A stretch of 64,000 nucleotides of DNA. Origin: Chloroflexota bacterium (GTDB taxonomy: Bacteria; Chloroflexota; Anaerolineae; Aggregatilineales; Phototrophicaceae). Below, piece by piece: positions 34,670-43,556 of this stretch; within the stretch, counting starts at the first letter, position 1, and every line of letters begins with the position of its first letter. The stretch lies in assembly GCA_011523545.1 (NCBI GenBank), contig WTGN01000010.1, positions 83,921 through 147,920 on the forward strand, written 5' to 3'. The notes below the pieces were generated by a model. That model searched no databases, was not told the origin of the DNA, and saw nothing but the letters and a program-made list of their open reading frames with translations. A program made the translations under genes and the position numbers.

Positions 34670-35539
34670 ACGTCGAATCGCGTCCTCAACGAAGGCCCGA
34701 TATTGCCCTGACATGCGCGCGGCCGCCTGCGCATCAAGGGCGAAGCTCGCATAATGCGCCAGGCGAGACGCGCCCCACAAGTCCCAGAAGGGCAGGGCGC
34801 TCGCATCAAGCCCTTGATTCAAGCTGAGATAATGCGCCGTATAGACCTCCATCGCCTCGACGCCGCAGGCCCAGAGAATCTCCAAACGGCTCTTGCCCAG
34901 GTCCGCCAGCGGGTCGCTCAGCATGGCGTCCTCCCAATCGATGATCGCTGCCAATTCGCCGCCCTGCCAAAGCAGGTTGCCGGGCCAAAAATCCCCATGC
35001 AGCAGTGCGGGCGCGTTGAACTTGAGGCCGGGCAATGCGCGCCACATCGCCGCCAAAATCCTGCGCTGCGCCGGTGCGGGCGGCGAGCTGTCCATGGCAA
35101 TCCGGTCGTTCAGCTTCGGCAGATACGACAGATCAAAACGGCACAGGTCAAGGGCGTGAATGCGGCGGAGAACGCCGGCGAGCGTCTTCGGGAAGTCGCG
35201 TTCACGCGCGGCGCTGATGTCTGTGGTCCCCTCGACGAAGCCGGTGATGAGGAAGGGCGGCCGATGACGCTCGGAGAGATACAGGGCTTGGGGCACGGGC
35301 AGTCCCGCGTCGGCCAGCGTTGTCAGCAGGCGGTATTCATCGCGCGCGATATGCGGATTGCGCACGCGGTCAGCCTGGCTGTGCGTCAGCAAGATGAGGC
35401 GCTCCGCCTTTCCCCCGGGCCTAGAGATATGTAAGACGGAGGCGCGCCGACTGATCGCCCGAATACCTTGCAGCTGCCACCGAGGGTCGATCTCGCTAAG
35501 GATCCCGGAAAGAGCTTGCGCTGATACGCTCGTCTTCAA
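34649..35539 (-). CDS. Aminoglycoside phosphotransferase-like (APH) kinase
   Basis: A 296-residue protein of the APH/choline-kinase fold. The catalytic loop ALLHGDFWPGNLLW and metal motif AIIDWEDAMLSDP are intact, and FLITGFVEGTT corresponds to the hinge. The upstream end is a TTG start (35539); no nearby ATG gives the family N-terminus. It overlaps menH convergently by 21 bases. The substrate is unknown: small-molecule, choline/ethanolamine or antibiotic kinase. Nothing in the context indicates resistance. Confidence 0.82.
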   Translation of the reverse strand: MKTSVSAQALSGILSEIDPRWQLQGIRAISRRASVLHISRPGGKAERLILLTHSQADRVRNPHIARDEYRLLTTLADAGLPVPQALYLSERHRPPFLITGFVEGTTDISAARERDFPKTLAGVLRRIHALDLCRFDLSYLPKLNDRIAMDSSPPAPAQRRILAAMWRALPGLKFNAPALLHGDFWPGNLLWQGGELAAIIDWEDAMLSDPLADLGKSRLEILWACGVEAMEVYTAHYLSLNQGLDASALPFWDLWGASRLAHYASFALDAQAAARMSGQYRAFVEDAIRRLDRIQK

Positions 35540-35555
35540 ACGTCACCAAGGTGTG

Positions 35556-35633
35556 TACGTTCGGGCGAGCCATTGGGTGGCCCGTGCCTGTGATCGCGCT
35601 TGCTTTAGGGCGAGACAAGTCTCGCCCCTACAG
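35556..35633. repeat. GTAGGGGCGA-family palindromic repeat
   Basis: Left part TACGTTCGGGCGAGCCATTG and right part GGGCGAGACAAGTCTCGCCC then CTAC; the centre GTGCCTGTGATCGCGCTTGC matches the centre of the copy at 63811-63835. Confidence 0.75.
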
Positions 35634-35706
35634 TGCGGCTGACTTGGCGTGGTATGCAAAGGCGTAGAATGCTCCTATTCTTTAATGAATCACCTCAAGA
35701 CGAATG

Positions 35707-35785
35707 CTGTAGGGGCGACTTATCAGGTCGCCCGCGCCAAACACCCTATGGAATCATCGGGCGACCAGGTTGGTCGCCCCTACAG
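35707..35785. repeat. GTAGGGGCGA-family palindromic repeat
   Basis: Inverted ends CTGTAGGGGCGA / TCGCCCCTACAG with internal hairpins; the same size class as the copies at 15011 and 29318. Confidence 0.85.
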
Positions 35786-35885
35786 GTCCCGTTGCGGGCG
35801 GTTCCTAATGGGGCGCGAGCCGCGTTGTGACTCGCGAGTGTCTGTGACCTCATGAAAACGCTGTGTCCACGATGGCAAAAGCACG

Positions 35886-37124
35886 CTACGGCGACTCGCG
35901 CAGCGCCCAATGGGCGGGCAGGTAGACGATGCCGCGATTCTCCATTTGTTCGATGACCTCGCTGTTGCTGAGGATGTTGAAGGTATAGGCATAAGACACC
36001 GAATCGATGACCGGCCCGGCGATCTCGCGCGCCACCAAATCCAGCCAGTATTGACCCGGCAGCAGGTTGATGTTGTCAACGCGGCATTCCAATACGCTGT
36101 CCTCGCCCAAAGCAAGCGACCGCCGCGCCGATATCGGCACATCCACAAAGCTGACCACCGTGCTCGCCGGGTCCACGATGCGCAGCGAAAAGCGATAACT
36201 TGCGGTCGGCTCACGCACATCAAGCGTGATGCGAAAGCAGACCGAGTCGCCGGTCGAAAAGCTGCTGATTTCTTGCCCGCTCGCGACATCATGCATGCTG
36301 ACATTCATAATGCGAAATGCGCCTGTGCCTTCGCGCAAATCGGCGGCGATCGGGTCCTTCCCCGCGATCGTCGTCGAGCGATCCAGCGCGCCTTTGAAAT
36401 AAGCGGACAGAATATCGCTGGGCGAGCCGGCGGCGGCGATTTCCCCGCCTTCCAGATATAAAGCCCGCTCGCAGATCCGCTCAATCGAATACGGATTGTG
36501 CGTCACGAAGATGACGGTCACGCCGCTGTTTGACAGCTCGTCCATGCGATTCAGGCACTTCTTCTGAAAGTTGATATCGCCCACCGACAGCACCTCATCA
36601 ATCAAGAGGATATCGGCCTGGACATTGACGGCGACGCTGAAGCCCAAACGGGTCTGCATGCCGCTTGAATATTGCCAGACCGGCTTGTCCAGCCACTCAC
36701 CCAATTCGGCGAAGTCTTCCACTTCGGGCATCTTCGCTTCCATCTGCCCCGCCGTGAAACCCATGATGGCGCCCAAGAGCTTGATGTTCTCGCGCCCGGT
36801 CAAGTCGCGGTGGATGCCGGCCGCCAGCTCAATCATGGGAAACAGACGGCCGCTGACCTCCAGCGAGCCATGCGTCAGCGGGCTGACCCCGGCGATCAGC
36901 TTGAGCAGGGTGCTTTTGCCCGCCCCGTTCTTGCCGACAATGCCCAAGGACTCGCCCCTTTTGACCTCAAAGGAAACATCGCGCAGCGCCCAAGGCCCGT
37001 ATTTAGCGCGGTCGCCCTGACCGTCGGCGCGCAGGCGATCCACCCGGCGCTGCAGCCAGGGACGCAGCGGCAGGCCGTAGCGCTTCCAAACGTCCCGCGC
37101 CTGTATCGCCAAATCGCCGCTCAT
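35886..37124 (-). CDS. Polysaccharide ABC exporter ATP-binding protein (Wzt-like)
   Basis: A 412-residue ATPase. Walker A GIVGKNGAGKSTLLK, signature YSSGMQTRLGFSVA and Walker B ILLIDEVLSVGD are those of the Wzt/TagH branch that exports O-antigen or teichoic-acid-type polymers. Residues from about 255 on form a Wzt-C-like beta-sandwich (GTGAFRIMNVSM, FSTGDSVCFRI), which in Wzt binds the terminal modification of the glycan. It is transcribed after the ABC-2 permease, with about 220 bases of gap. Confidence 0.92.
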   Translation of the reverse strand: MSGDLAIQARDVWKRYGLPLRPWLQRRVDRLRADGQGDRAKYGPWALRDVSFEVKRGESLGIVGKNGAGKSTLLKLIAGVSPLTHGSLEVSGRLFPMIELAAGIHRDLTGRENIKLLGAIMGFTAGQMEAKMPEVEDFAELGEWLDKPVWQYSSGMQTRLGFSVAVNVQADILLIDEVLSVGDINFQKKCLNRMDELSNSGVTVIFVTHNPYSIERICERALYLEGGEIAAAGSPSDILSAYFKGALDRSTTIAGKDPIAADLREGTGAFRIMNVSMHDVASGQEISSFSTGDSVCFRITLDVREPTASYRFSLRIVDPASTVVSFVDVPISARRSLALGEDSVLECRVDNINLLPGQYWLDLVAREIAGPVIDSVSYAYTFNILSNSEVIEQMENRGIVYLPAHWALRESP

Positions 37125-37347
37125 GACCGATTCTAGTCCTCTCCAAATCCAGCGCCGCCAAGCTGTGTAGGGGCGAGCCGCCCGTTCGCCCCTACAGGTT
37201 TCGCCATAAATGATTGCTGTAGGGTTCAGACGGTGGCTGGCCCTCCTGCTGCATCGCGCCCCTGCAGATTTGAATTACATGACCTGCTTGGAAACAGGGA
37301 TATGCATCCATCTGATGCGAGCCTGTCACCCGAGTTTACAATCTCGC

Positions 37348-38154
37348 CTACAAGACATCGGCAAAATAGCGCGACATGACATGATACATCGGATAAGCGA
37401 CCACCAGCACCAGGCAGGTCATTATCAGGCTGGCCAGCAGCCACTCGCCATTAGGCGCCTCGCCATAAACCAGGACCCGGCGAAAACCGTCAATGATGCC
37501 CGCCGCCGGATTCAAGGCGTGCAAAAGCGGCCAATCTTCCAGGATTTTGCTCGATGAGACCATCACCGGCGAGACAAAAAGCCAGACCTGCATGATGTAC
37601 TGAATGCCATGCAGCATGTCGCGGCGGTAAATCGTCACCGCCGACAGGCCGATCCCAATCGCCCAAGCCAGGAAACCGGTCATGCCAACAAGCGCCGGCA
37701 GCCAGAGCCAGGCCCGGCTGATCGGCATGCCAAACAGCTGCAGCACAACCACAAGCACGACAGACGACATCATAAAATCAAAGAATGTCGTCAATATCAC
37801 CACCAGCGGGAAGATTTGACGCGGCACCGGCATCTTGCGAAGGATCGTGCCGTTGGCCAGCACGCCATGCGGGATGCGCACAACCGAACTTTGCAGAAAT
37901 GTCCAAGGCACCGTCGCCGCCATGACAAAAGCGAGGCGCGGCTGGCCTTCGCTGCTGGCGCCCACCAGCCCGCTCAGGAAACTCAATATCACGGTGTACA
38001 AAATCGCCGGAATAATCGCCCAAAGCGGACCCAGAAATGTGCGGCGATAACGCGCCCGTATGTCGCGCGTGACCAGCGAAATCAGCAGATTCCAATACCC
38101 GAGCCAGGTATCGACTTGATTCTGCGCTGGGTTGTTGTTTGACCACTGACTCAT
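37348..38154 (-). CDS. Polysaccharide ABC exporter permease (Wzm-like, ABC-2 type)
   Basis: A 268-residue membrane protein with six hydrophobic segments. The N-terminal amphipathic LVTRDIRARYRRTFLGPLW is the typical ABC-2/Wzm coupling region. With the Wzt-like ATPase downstream it would export an undecaprenyl-linked glycan. The gap between the two (37125-37347) holds one GTAGGGGCGA hairpin near 37168-37197 and nothing else. Confidence 0.92.
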   Translation of the reverse strand: MSQWSNNNPAQNQVDTWLGYWNLLISLVTRDIRARYRRTFLGPLWAIIPAILYTVILSFLSGLVGASSEGQPRLAFVMAATVPWTFLQSSVVRIPHGVLANGTILRKMPVPRQIFPLVVILTTFFDFMMSSVVLVVVLQLFGMPISRAWLWLPALVGMTGFLAWAIGIGLSAVTIYRRDMLHGIQYIMQVWLFVSPVMVSSSKILEDWPLLHALNPAAGIIDGFRRVLVYGEAPNGEWLLASLIMTCLVLVVAYPMYHVMSRYFADVL

Positions 38155-38263
38155 GGCGGCTCGGCGATAACCGGCGGACGGACTCTCCCGCTATTATGGC
38201 GCGGAAGCGGCAATTGGACAGGCTGAAACCCCAAAGCCTATACAGCGCGCGCCGCCTCTTTCA

Positions 38264-39163
38264 TCAGCCTCCGCCGCCGACGCGCCGCAGCAGGCCGGCC
38301 ATCTGCTCTATGATCTCTTCGCGCCTGACGCCTTCGCCGCGCTGCGCTTCCCCAAAACAGAGGCTGATGACCGGATCGCGATAACATGGAAACAGCATCT
38401 GGAAGGTCGCCGCCAGAAAGTGACGCTTGTCGCTGTCCCGATATCGCCGGACGATGGGATTAAGCAGCGCCCGCCGCGAGATCACGCCCCCAACGGCGAC
38501 GGGCACGATGCTCAGCTCGGGAAGGTGACGCGCGAACAACTCAAGGCTGCCCGACCAGCGCGGCAGCGATTCCAGCGCCGCCGCCAAATACAAACCCGGA
38601 TCGGCTTCGATTTCGCCCCGCGGATACAGCAGCAGCGACTTGCCCGCGCGCAAATGCCGCAAACAAGCTCGAAATGAAGCGACCGGCTGGTTCGGGTCAG
38701 CGACGATGACGTGGCGGCGCATCGCCCTCAAACCCGGCAAAATGCCAAAATCATTCGCCAGGATATGCGTGTCGCGCCGCGGCGACGCCATCAGCAGCGT
38801 ATGCGCGTCGCCCAGGCCGGCGTGGTTGCTCACAAATAGGACCGGCCCCGTGAGCGGCACATTTTCCGCGCCATGAACCTGCACGCTGTCGGCGCCAATC
38901 TCCAGCAGCCACTCGCTGGCGCCTTTGAGATGGCCATCGCGCGCGATCATGCCCTCCATCTTGAGGCCCAGCCGCGTGAGCTCGAGGATGAAGGGGGCGC
39001 AGGCGATGTGGAGGGCGGCCTTGATGAGGGGACTGCTGGAGCAGAAGGCGTCCACGACGGAGGTGGACATGGCGCGGTAGAGGGGGAGGGAGCGAGCTAT
39101 GGCGTTCGGTACTTCAGCGCCATCCCGACTTGACTCGGATTGCGCGCACAAATCTATTGACAT
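38264..39163 (-). CDS. PlsC-like acyltransferase
   Basis: A 299-residue acyltransferase. The catalytic HxxxxD is in SNHAGLGDAHTLL, with a downstream LLYPRGEIEADPG (glycine-arginine acyl-acceptor motif) and VPVAVGG strand. It is probably membrane-associated and may act on a phospholipid or glycolipid. An in-frame ATG at codon 32 (MSTSVVDAF) is an alternative start because the N-terminal extension has no family features and no clear ribosome site. It lies upstream of the exporter genes on the same strand. Confidence 0.8.
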   Translation of the reverse strand: MSIDLCAQSESSRDGAEVPNAIARSLPLYRAMSTSVVDAFCSSSPLIKAALHIACAPFILELTRLGLKMEGMIARDGHLKGASEWLLEIGADSVQVHGAENVPLTGPVLFVSNHAGLGDAHTLLMASPRRDTHILANDFGILPGLRAMRRHVIVADPNQPVASFRACLRHLRAGKSLLLYPRGEIEADPGLYLAAALESLPRWSGSLELFARHLPELSIVPVAVGGVISRRALLNPIVRRYRDSDKRHFLAATFQMLFPCYRDPVISLCFGEAQRGEGVRREEIIEQMAGLLRRVGGGG

Positions 39164-39204
39164 CTGGACGTTTTACTTTTGGAGCTTGTGTCTACGCGAG
39201 ATGC

Positions 39205-39234
39205 TAGACATTGCGGCATAAAGAATCGTATAAT
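39205..39234 (+). promoter_or_regulatory. Promoter for the DUF4230 gene pair
   Basis: TAGACA (39205-39210), an 18-base spacer and TATAAT (39229-39234), about 75 bases before the first ATG. Confidence 0.55.
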
Positions 39235-39307
39235 TTGGCAGTTAAAGCCTAGTCCCCTCAGTCCCTTAGGAATGAGGACCACAACCGAACGGTTGAAAGG
39301 TTTCATC

Positions 39308-40015
39308 ATGAAAACCGCAATCTTAGTACTACTTATTTTGGTCGTATCATTGATGATCGGCGTAGCAATCGTGAGACCGCTCGTCGAGTTCATTCCGTCT
39401 CTTGGCAATCTTCTTGGTCTTTCTCCTTCCGCTCAAGGCGGCACGACACGCACTATTGTAAACAGCATACAACCGTTAGGACAGTTAGTCACGTTGAGCT
39501 TGGAAGTCGCACATGCAAATGTAAACGTGAAATCGGGCACACCTATCTGCGGCTATGAAGCGAACTACGTATCGCAAAGTGTTATCGAGGTGGGAGTCGA
39601 TATTTCAAGTATTGGCGTAGATAGCATCGCCTATTCTGAAGAGGACGACAGCTATATTGTAAGCGCGCCTGCTCCCGCTATAACCAGTTGTCGCAACGAG
39701 TATTTTGACCAATATGCCAAGAGTGGTGGTGGTACGGCAACTTGTTTTGACGACTTTTGGGATGATATGAGTATCATCGGTCGGCGTCTGTCGATGCATC
39801 GCTTCGTTCAAGATGCGCTTGAGAGCGGGATTCTCAGGCGGGCTGAAAATCAGGCGACGATCGTTTTGGGCAACTTCATCAGTGCTGTAACTGGCAGCCA
39901 AGTCCATATCGAATATGACGACGCTCCTGAACAGCCAATAATCCCGCCTTCCTGCGTGTTAGATTTGCCATCGGGTTGGATCGAGGATGGTCAAGGCGGC
40001 TGGAAACGGACTTAG
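39308..40015 (+). CDS. DUF4230 membrane-anchored protein (copy 1)
   Basis: A 235-residue protein. One N-terminal membrane anchor (residues 3-25, ILVLLILVVSLMIGVAIV) is followed by an extracytoplasmic domain. SIQPLGQLVTLSLEVAHANV and VIEVGVDISSIGVDSI match the DUF4230 pattern; four Cys residues (in PICGYE, TSCRNE, ATCFDD, PSCVLD) are also present in the next gene and may form disulfides. The frame is open upstream, but the ATG at 39308 starts at the anchor. Base composition is clearly more AT-rich than flanking genes. Function unknown. Confidence 0.8.
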   Translation: MKTAILVLLILVVSLMIGVAIVRPLVEFIPSLGNLLGLSPSAQGGTTRTIVNSIQPLGQLVTLSLEVAHANVNVKSGTPICGYEANYVSQSVIEVGVDISSIGVDSIAYSEEDDSYIVSAPAPAITSCRNEYFDQYAKSGGGTATCFDDFWDDMSIIGRRLSMHRFVQDALESGILRRAENQATIVLGNFISAVTGSQVHIEYDDAPEQPIIPPSCVLDLPSGWIEDGQGGWKRT

Positions 40016-40045
40016 GCGATAACGTAAAGGAAGAGAGGTTGAGTT

Positions 40046-40756
40046 GTGAATGCAAATTCTCAATTGATCATTGGCGTCTTGCTAGGGGCCGTAATAATGT
40101 TATTCGTTCTCTTTGTGGTCCAGCCAGAACCTGCTAGAGAGCCTGAGCCCGCTGCAGATCCTACCAGTACTCCTGTATCGCCTCGTACTATTTTGTCTGG
40201 AATCCAAGCTTTGGATGAACTTGTTACGATTCGGATCGATGTGGCTCTAGTAGAATTGGAAGTGCGCGATCCCGCTCCCCTAGGTTGCACATATACAGCC
40301 CAACACGTCGCAAAAGGCGTTGTAGAAGCGGGCATTGACCTTGCAGCTATTGGTGAGACAAGCATCGAAAAGAATTTTCTCGGATATCCTACAAAAGTGA
40401 CAGTTCCATCGCCAAAGCTAACCAGCTGCCGAATTGAGTATTTTCGCCAGTATGATCAACAGGGTGGAGGAAGTGCAAAATGTTTCGGCGACAACTGGGA
40501 GGCAATGAGCGAAATCGGCCGGCATCTTGCGATGGAACAGTTCGTTATCCATGCGATGGATAGAAACATACTGGAAAGGGCTGGACGGCGGGCGATATAC
40601 GAGGTGGGTGGTTTTGTCAGCAACTTAACCGGTGGAAACGTCCATATCGAGTCCGAAGATCCACCTGAAGTTCCGGCAATCCCATCTTCGTGCAGTGTCG
40701 ATCTGCCAGACAATTGGGTTCAGCGTGCCGACGGCAGTGGCTGGAGGCGGGAGTAG
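40046..40756 (+). CDS. DUF4230 membrane-anchored protein (copy 2)
   Basis: A 236-residue paralogue of the preceding gene, with the same anchor-plus-domain plan: anchor 6-27, Pro/Glu-rich spacer, then IQALDELVTIRIDVALVELE, VVEAGIDLAAIGETSI, TSCRIEYFRQYDQQGGGSAK and a C-terminal PSSCSVDLPDNWVQ against PPSCVLDLPSGWIE in copy 1. The start is GTG with an AAGGAAGAGAGG ribosome site; no in-frame ATG fits. It is 30 bases after copy 1, so they form an operon. Lower GC than its surroundings. Function unknown. Confidence 0.8.
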   Translation: MNANSQLIIGVLLGAVIMLFVLFVVQPEPAREPEPAADPTSTPVSPRTILSGIQALDELVTIRIDVALVELEVRDPAPLGCTYTAQHVAKGVVEAGIDLAAIGETSIEKNFLGYPTKVTVPSPKLTSCRIEYFRQYDQQGGGSAKCFGDNWEAMSEIGRHLAMEQFVIHAMDRNILERAGRRAIYEVGGFVSNLTGGNVHIESEDPPEVPAIPSSCSVDLPDNWVQRADGSGWRRE

Positions 40757-40766
40757 TCTTGGCCCC

Positions 40767-42326
40767 CTACCCCCCACCCGTCATCAGCAGACCCAGATGC
40801 TCGATATCGACGTCGACGTTTTCCACCTCGCCCACGATCCGCCCCTCATACATCACCGCGATCCGGTCCGACAGCGCCCGAATCTCGTCGAGATCCTCGC
40901 TGATGAGCAGAATCGCCGTGCCCTGGTCGCGCTCTTGCAGCAGGCGCTGATGGATATACTCGGTCGCGCCGATGTCGACGCCGCGCGTCGGCTGCGCCGC
41001 AATCAGCACCCCCGGATCCCGCGACAGCTCCCGCGCCAGCACCAGCTTCTGAATGTTGCCGCCGCTCAAGCTCTTGACTAGCGTTTCCGTGCTCGGCGTC
41101 TTGATCTCGTACAATTCAATCGCTCGCCGGCAAAACTCGCGGATCTTGTGAAAGAGCATAAAAATCTTCCCGCGCGTGAACTTAGGATGGCCGTGATCTT
41201 GCAGCACATAATTCTCGGCGACGCTGAAGGCCTTGATGACGCCGTCTTCCATGCGCTCTTCCGGGATATGCGACAAGCCAATCGCGTTCAGCGCTGACGG
41301 ATGGGCATTGCTGACATCCTCCCCATCCACCGTGACGCTGCCGGCCGTCAAGGGCCGCAAGCCGGTGATGCACTGCGCCAATTCCTGCTGGCCATTGCCC
41401 GAGACGCCGGCGATGCCAACAATCTCGCCGCCTCGCAGCCGCAGGGACACATCATCCAGGCCGATCGTGCCGCGATTGCTCAGCGCGCTCACGCCCTGCA
41501 GGATCAAACGATCGTCGCGCGGGTTCGCCGCCTGTTTGTCATAGTCCAGCAACACCGGCCGCCCGACCATCATCTCGGCTAGTTTGGGGCGCGTCGCCTC
41601 GCTGGTGGGGATTGAATTGACGCGCCGGCCATCGCGCAAGACGGTGACGCGCTGGCTGATGGCCAGCACCTCGTGCAGCTTGTGCGAGATGAACACCAGC
41701 CCATGCCCGTCAGCGGCCAATTGCTTGAGAATGCGGAACAAGCCGTCCACCTCTTGCGGCGTGAGCACCGCGGTCGGCTCATCCAGGATCAGCAGCGCCG
41801 CCCCCTTGTAAAGCGCGCGCAGAATCTCGACCCGCTGCTGCTCGCCGACAGCCAACTGCCAAATCGGCAAAGCCGGATCAACCTTGAGATTGTAAATCTC
41901 TGACAGCTCCAGCACGCGGCGGCTGACCACATCCAGATCGAGCCGCGCGCCGCGCGATGACTTCATGCCCAGCGCGATATTCTCGGCCACGGTCAGCGAT
42001 GGCACGAGCATGAAGTGCTGATGGATCATGCCGATGCCGTGGCCAATGGCGTCTTGCGGGTTTCTGATGGTCGCCTCGACGCCATTGAGGCGGATCTCCC
42101 CCTCGTCCGGCTGATAAAGGCCGTAGAGCATCTTCATCAGCGTCGATTTGCCCGCGCCATTCTCGCCCAGCAGCGCGTGAATATCGCCGGCATTCACATC
42201 GAAATCAATGCCATCCGCCGCCAGCACGCCGGGGAAGCGCTTGACGATCCCGGTCATCTCCAGGCGGTTGATCCGCTCATGCCCGGTCGGCAGCAAGCCC
42301 GTCTTCTGTTTGATGCTCTCAGCCAT
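40767..42326 (-). CDS. BMP-type (nucleoside) ABC transporter ATP-binding protein
   Basis: A 519-residue double ATPase of the sugar/nucleoside importer class (YufO/RbsA-like). The first domain has Walker A GENGAGKSTLM, signature LAVGEQQRVEI and Walker B LLILDEPTAV; the second has a degenerate Walker A (GVSGNGQQELAQCI) with signature LSGGNIQKLVLA, as usual. It is the last gene of the minus-strand operon with two permeases and two BMP proteins. It probably energises import of nucleosides or related compounds. Confidence 0.93.
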   Translation of the reverse strand: MAESIKQKTGLLPTGHERINRLEMTGIVKRFPGVLAADGIDFDVNAGDIHALLGENGAGKSTLMKMLYGLYQPDEGEIRLNGVEATIRNPQDAIGHGIGMIHQHFMLVPSLTVAENIALGMKSSRGARLDLDVVSRRVLELSEIYNLKVDPALPIWQLAVGEQQRVEILRALYKGAALLILDEPTAVLTPQEVDGLFRILKQLAADGHGLVFISHKLHEVLAISQRVTVLRDGRRVNSIPTSEATRPKLAEMMVGRPVLLDYDKQAANPRDDRLILQGVSALSNRGTIGLDDVSLRLRGGEIVGIAGVSGNGQQELAQCITGLRPLTAGSVTVDGEDVSNAHPSALNAIGLSHIPEERMEDGVIKAFSVAENYVLQDHGHPKFTRGKIFMLFHKIREFCRRAIELYEIKTPSTETLVKSLSGGNIQKLVLARELSRDPGVLIAAQPTRGVDIGATEYIHQRLLQERDQGTAILLISEDLDEIRALSDRIAVMYEGRIVGEVENVDVDIEHLGLLMTGGG

Positions 42327-42394
42327 AGACGACCACCGTACGCGCTAAGCAAAAGGCTGTAGGGGCGGCTCGGTGAGTCGCCCTCTCTCCACGA

Positions 42395-42525
42395 TTTCTA
42401 CCCCATCCCCCGGCCCCTTCCCCGAAGCATCAGGGAAGGGGAGACTGACTCTGGCAATGCTCTTGTCTCGCCAGTCGTCTACTTCCCCCCAATGCTATGG
42501 GGGGACTGAGGGGGGTTGAATTTAG
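42395..42525. repeat. Composite CCCCTCCCC...GGGGGGTTGAA repeat
   Basis: Starts TACCCCATCCCCCGGCCCC, has the hairpin CCTTCCCCGAAGCATCAGGG..GGGG, and ends GGGGGGACTGAGGGGGGTTG..AA. It is the intergenic parent-like form of the element found in frame at 54281-54362. It sits between the ATPase and a BMP gene, next to a GTAGGGGCGG half-unit at 42359. Confidence 0.8.
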
Positions 42526-43409
42526 CCGGCAAATTCCATGACCAGGCCGCCGTTGGCCAGCGTCAATTTGTAGGCTTCGCCGCCCAACACGCCCATCTGG
42601 ATATGGCCAATCATGTCAGCCAGGATCACCTCCCACTTGTAAACCTGGAAGGCAACAGCAGAATCACCGGCCAGCTCGGCCTGGCTGGATTGGGTGCCGA
42701 ACCAGCGCGCGCCATTCTCACTGCCGACAGCGATGGCGCCAACCACCATCTGCGCCGTGCCGGTCAAGATGTCGGCGCCATTGGCGATATGCGTCTCGGC
42801 CGCCTCGGTCGCCAGCGGGACATCGCTGAAGGACTGGATGTACACCACGTTGACCGTGGCATCCGGGTTGGAGGCGCCGACGCCGGCGACAAAGCCATCG
42901 ACATAGAGCTTGGCATCGCCCACCTCAATCGGACCAACCACGCCGATGACATTCGATTCCGTCATCAGGCCCGCCATGACGCCGTTGACAAAGCCGCCTT
43001 CATCCGCGGCCGCAGTGTAGGCGAACACATTGTCCAGCCCAAAGGTATTCTCGTCCGTGCCCCAGGCGAAGCTGACTTCGGGGAATTCCGCCGCCAGTTC
43101 TTCCACCACCGAGCCGAACTGCGAACCATGCGCGATCACAAGATCATAATCGCCCGACGCCGCCCATTCGCGCAAGGCGACGGCCGCGTCATCGACGATG
43201 AAGGTGCCATCCTGGAAATCGAATTGGAAGGCGTCTTCGCCCATATCCGCCTGAATCGCCATCAAGCCGTCATAAATGCTCTGGCTGAAGGCGAGGTCGT
43301 TGGTGGCGCTGGGCGCAACCGCCGCAACACGAAAGACGTCTTGCGCCATAGTCGGCATCACCCCCGCGAAAAGGGCGACAATCATGGTGAGCAATAGAAC
43401 TTTCTTCAT
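42522..43409 (-). CDS. BMP-family substrate-binding protein (short form)
   Basis: A 295-residue secreted binding protein: signal peptide 1-22 (ending PTMAQD), then FRVAAVAPSATNDLAFSQSI, YDLVIAHGSQFG, GVVGPIEVGDAKLYVDGF and DILTGTAQMVVGAI. It is highly similar to the neighbouring 331-residue gene, but ends at GGLVMEFAG and lacks the last roughly 35 residues. The stop lies at the edge of the composite repeat, so the tail may have been lost when that repeat arrived. It probably binds the same ligand class. Confidence 0.88.
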   Translation of the reverse strand: MKKVLLLTMIVALFAGVMPTMAQDVFRVAAVAPSATNDLAFSQSIYDGLMAIQADMGEDAFQFDFQDGTFIVDDAAVALREWAASGDYDLVIAHGSQFGSVVEELAAEFPEVSFAWGTDENTFGLDNVFAYTAAADEGGFVNGVMAGLMTESNVIGVVGPIEVGDAKLYVDGFVAGVGASNPDATVNVVYIQSFSDVPLATEAAETHIANGADILTGTAQMVVGAIAVGSENGARWFGTQSSQAELAGDSAVAFQVYKWEVILADMIGHIQMGVLGGEAYKLTLANGGLVMEFAG

Positions 43410-43507
43410 GGCAAATCTCTCCTTATATTGGATTCGTGGCTTTAAACCGGGCGGTTTCGCCCGAGATTAAACGAACTTTGTACTGCAATCTCGCGCGCGG
43501 CGGTCAT

Positions 43508-43556
43508 CTCCCCCTCTTCCCTTGTGGGAGAAGGGCCGGGTGGTGAGGGGCACATT
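43508..43556. repeat. C-run/G-run hairpin fragment
   Basis: CTCCCCCTCTTCCCTTGTGG followed by GAGAAGGGCCGGGTGG and GAGGGG, a hairpin from the composite C-run repeat family, between the two BMP genes. Confidence 0.55.

Larger units (their letters stand above)
35540..35885. other. Intergenic gap built of GTAGGGGCGA repeats
   Basis: Two full palindromes (35556-35633 and 35707-35785) stand 73 bases apart. The remaining sequence holds no gene; the short frames across it are readings of the repeats. It is the densest stretch of this family in the window. Confidence 0.65.

Noticed and set aside
35540..35885. CRISPR-like spacing of repeats
   Set aside because: The units are palindromic, differ in loop sequence and do not alternate with equal-length spacers; no cas genes are present.
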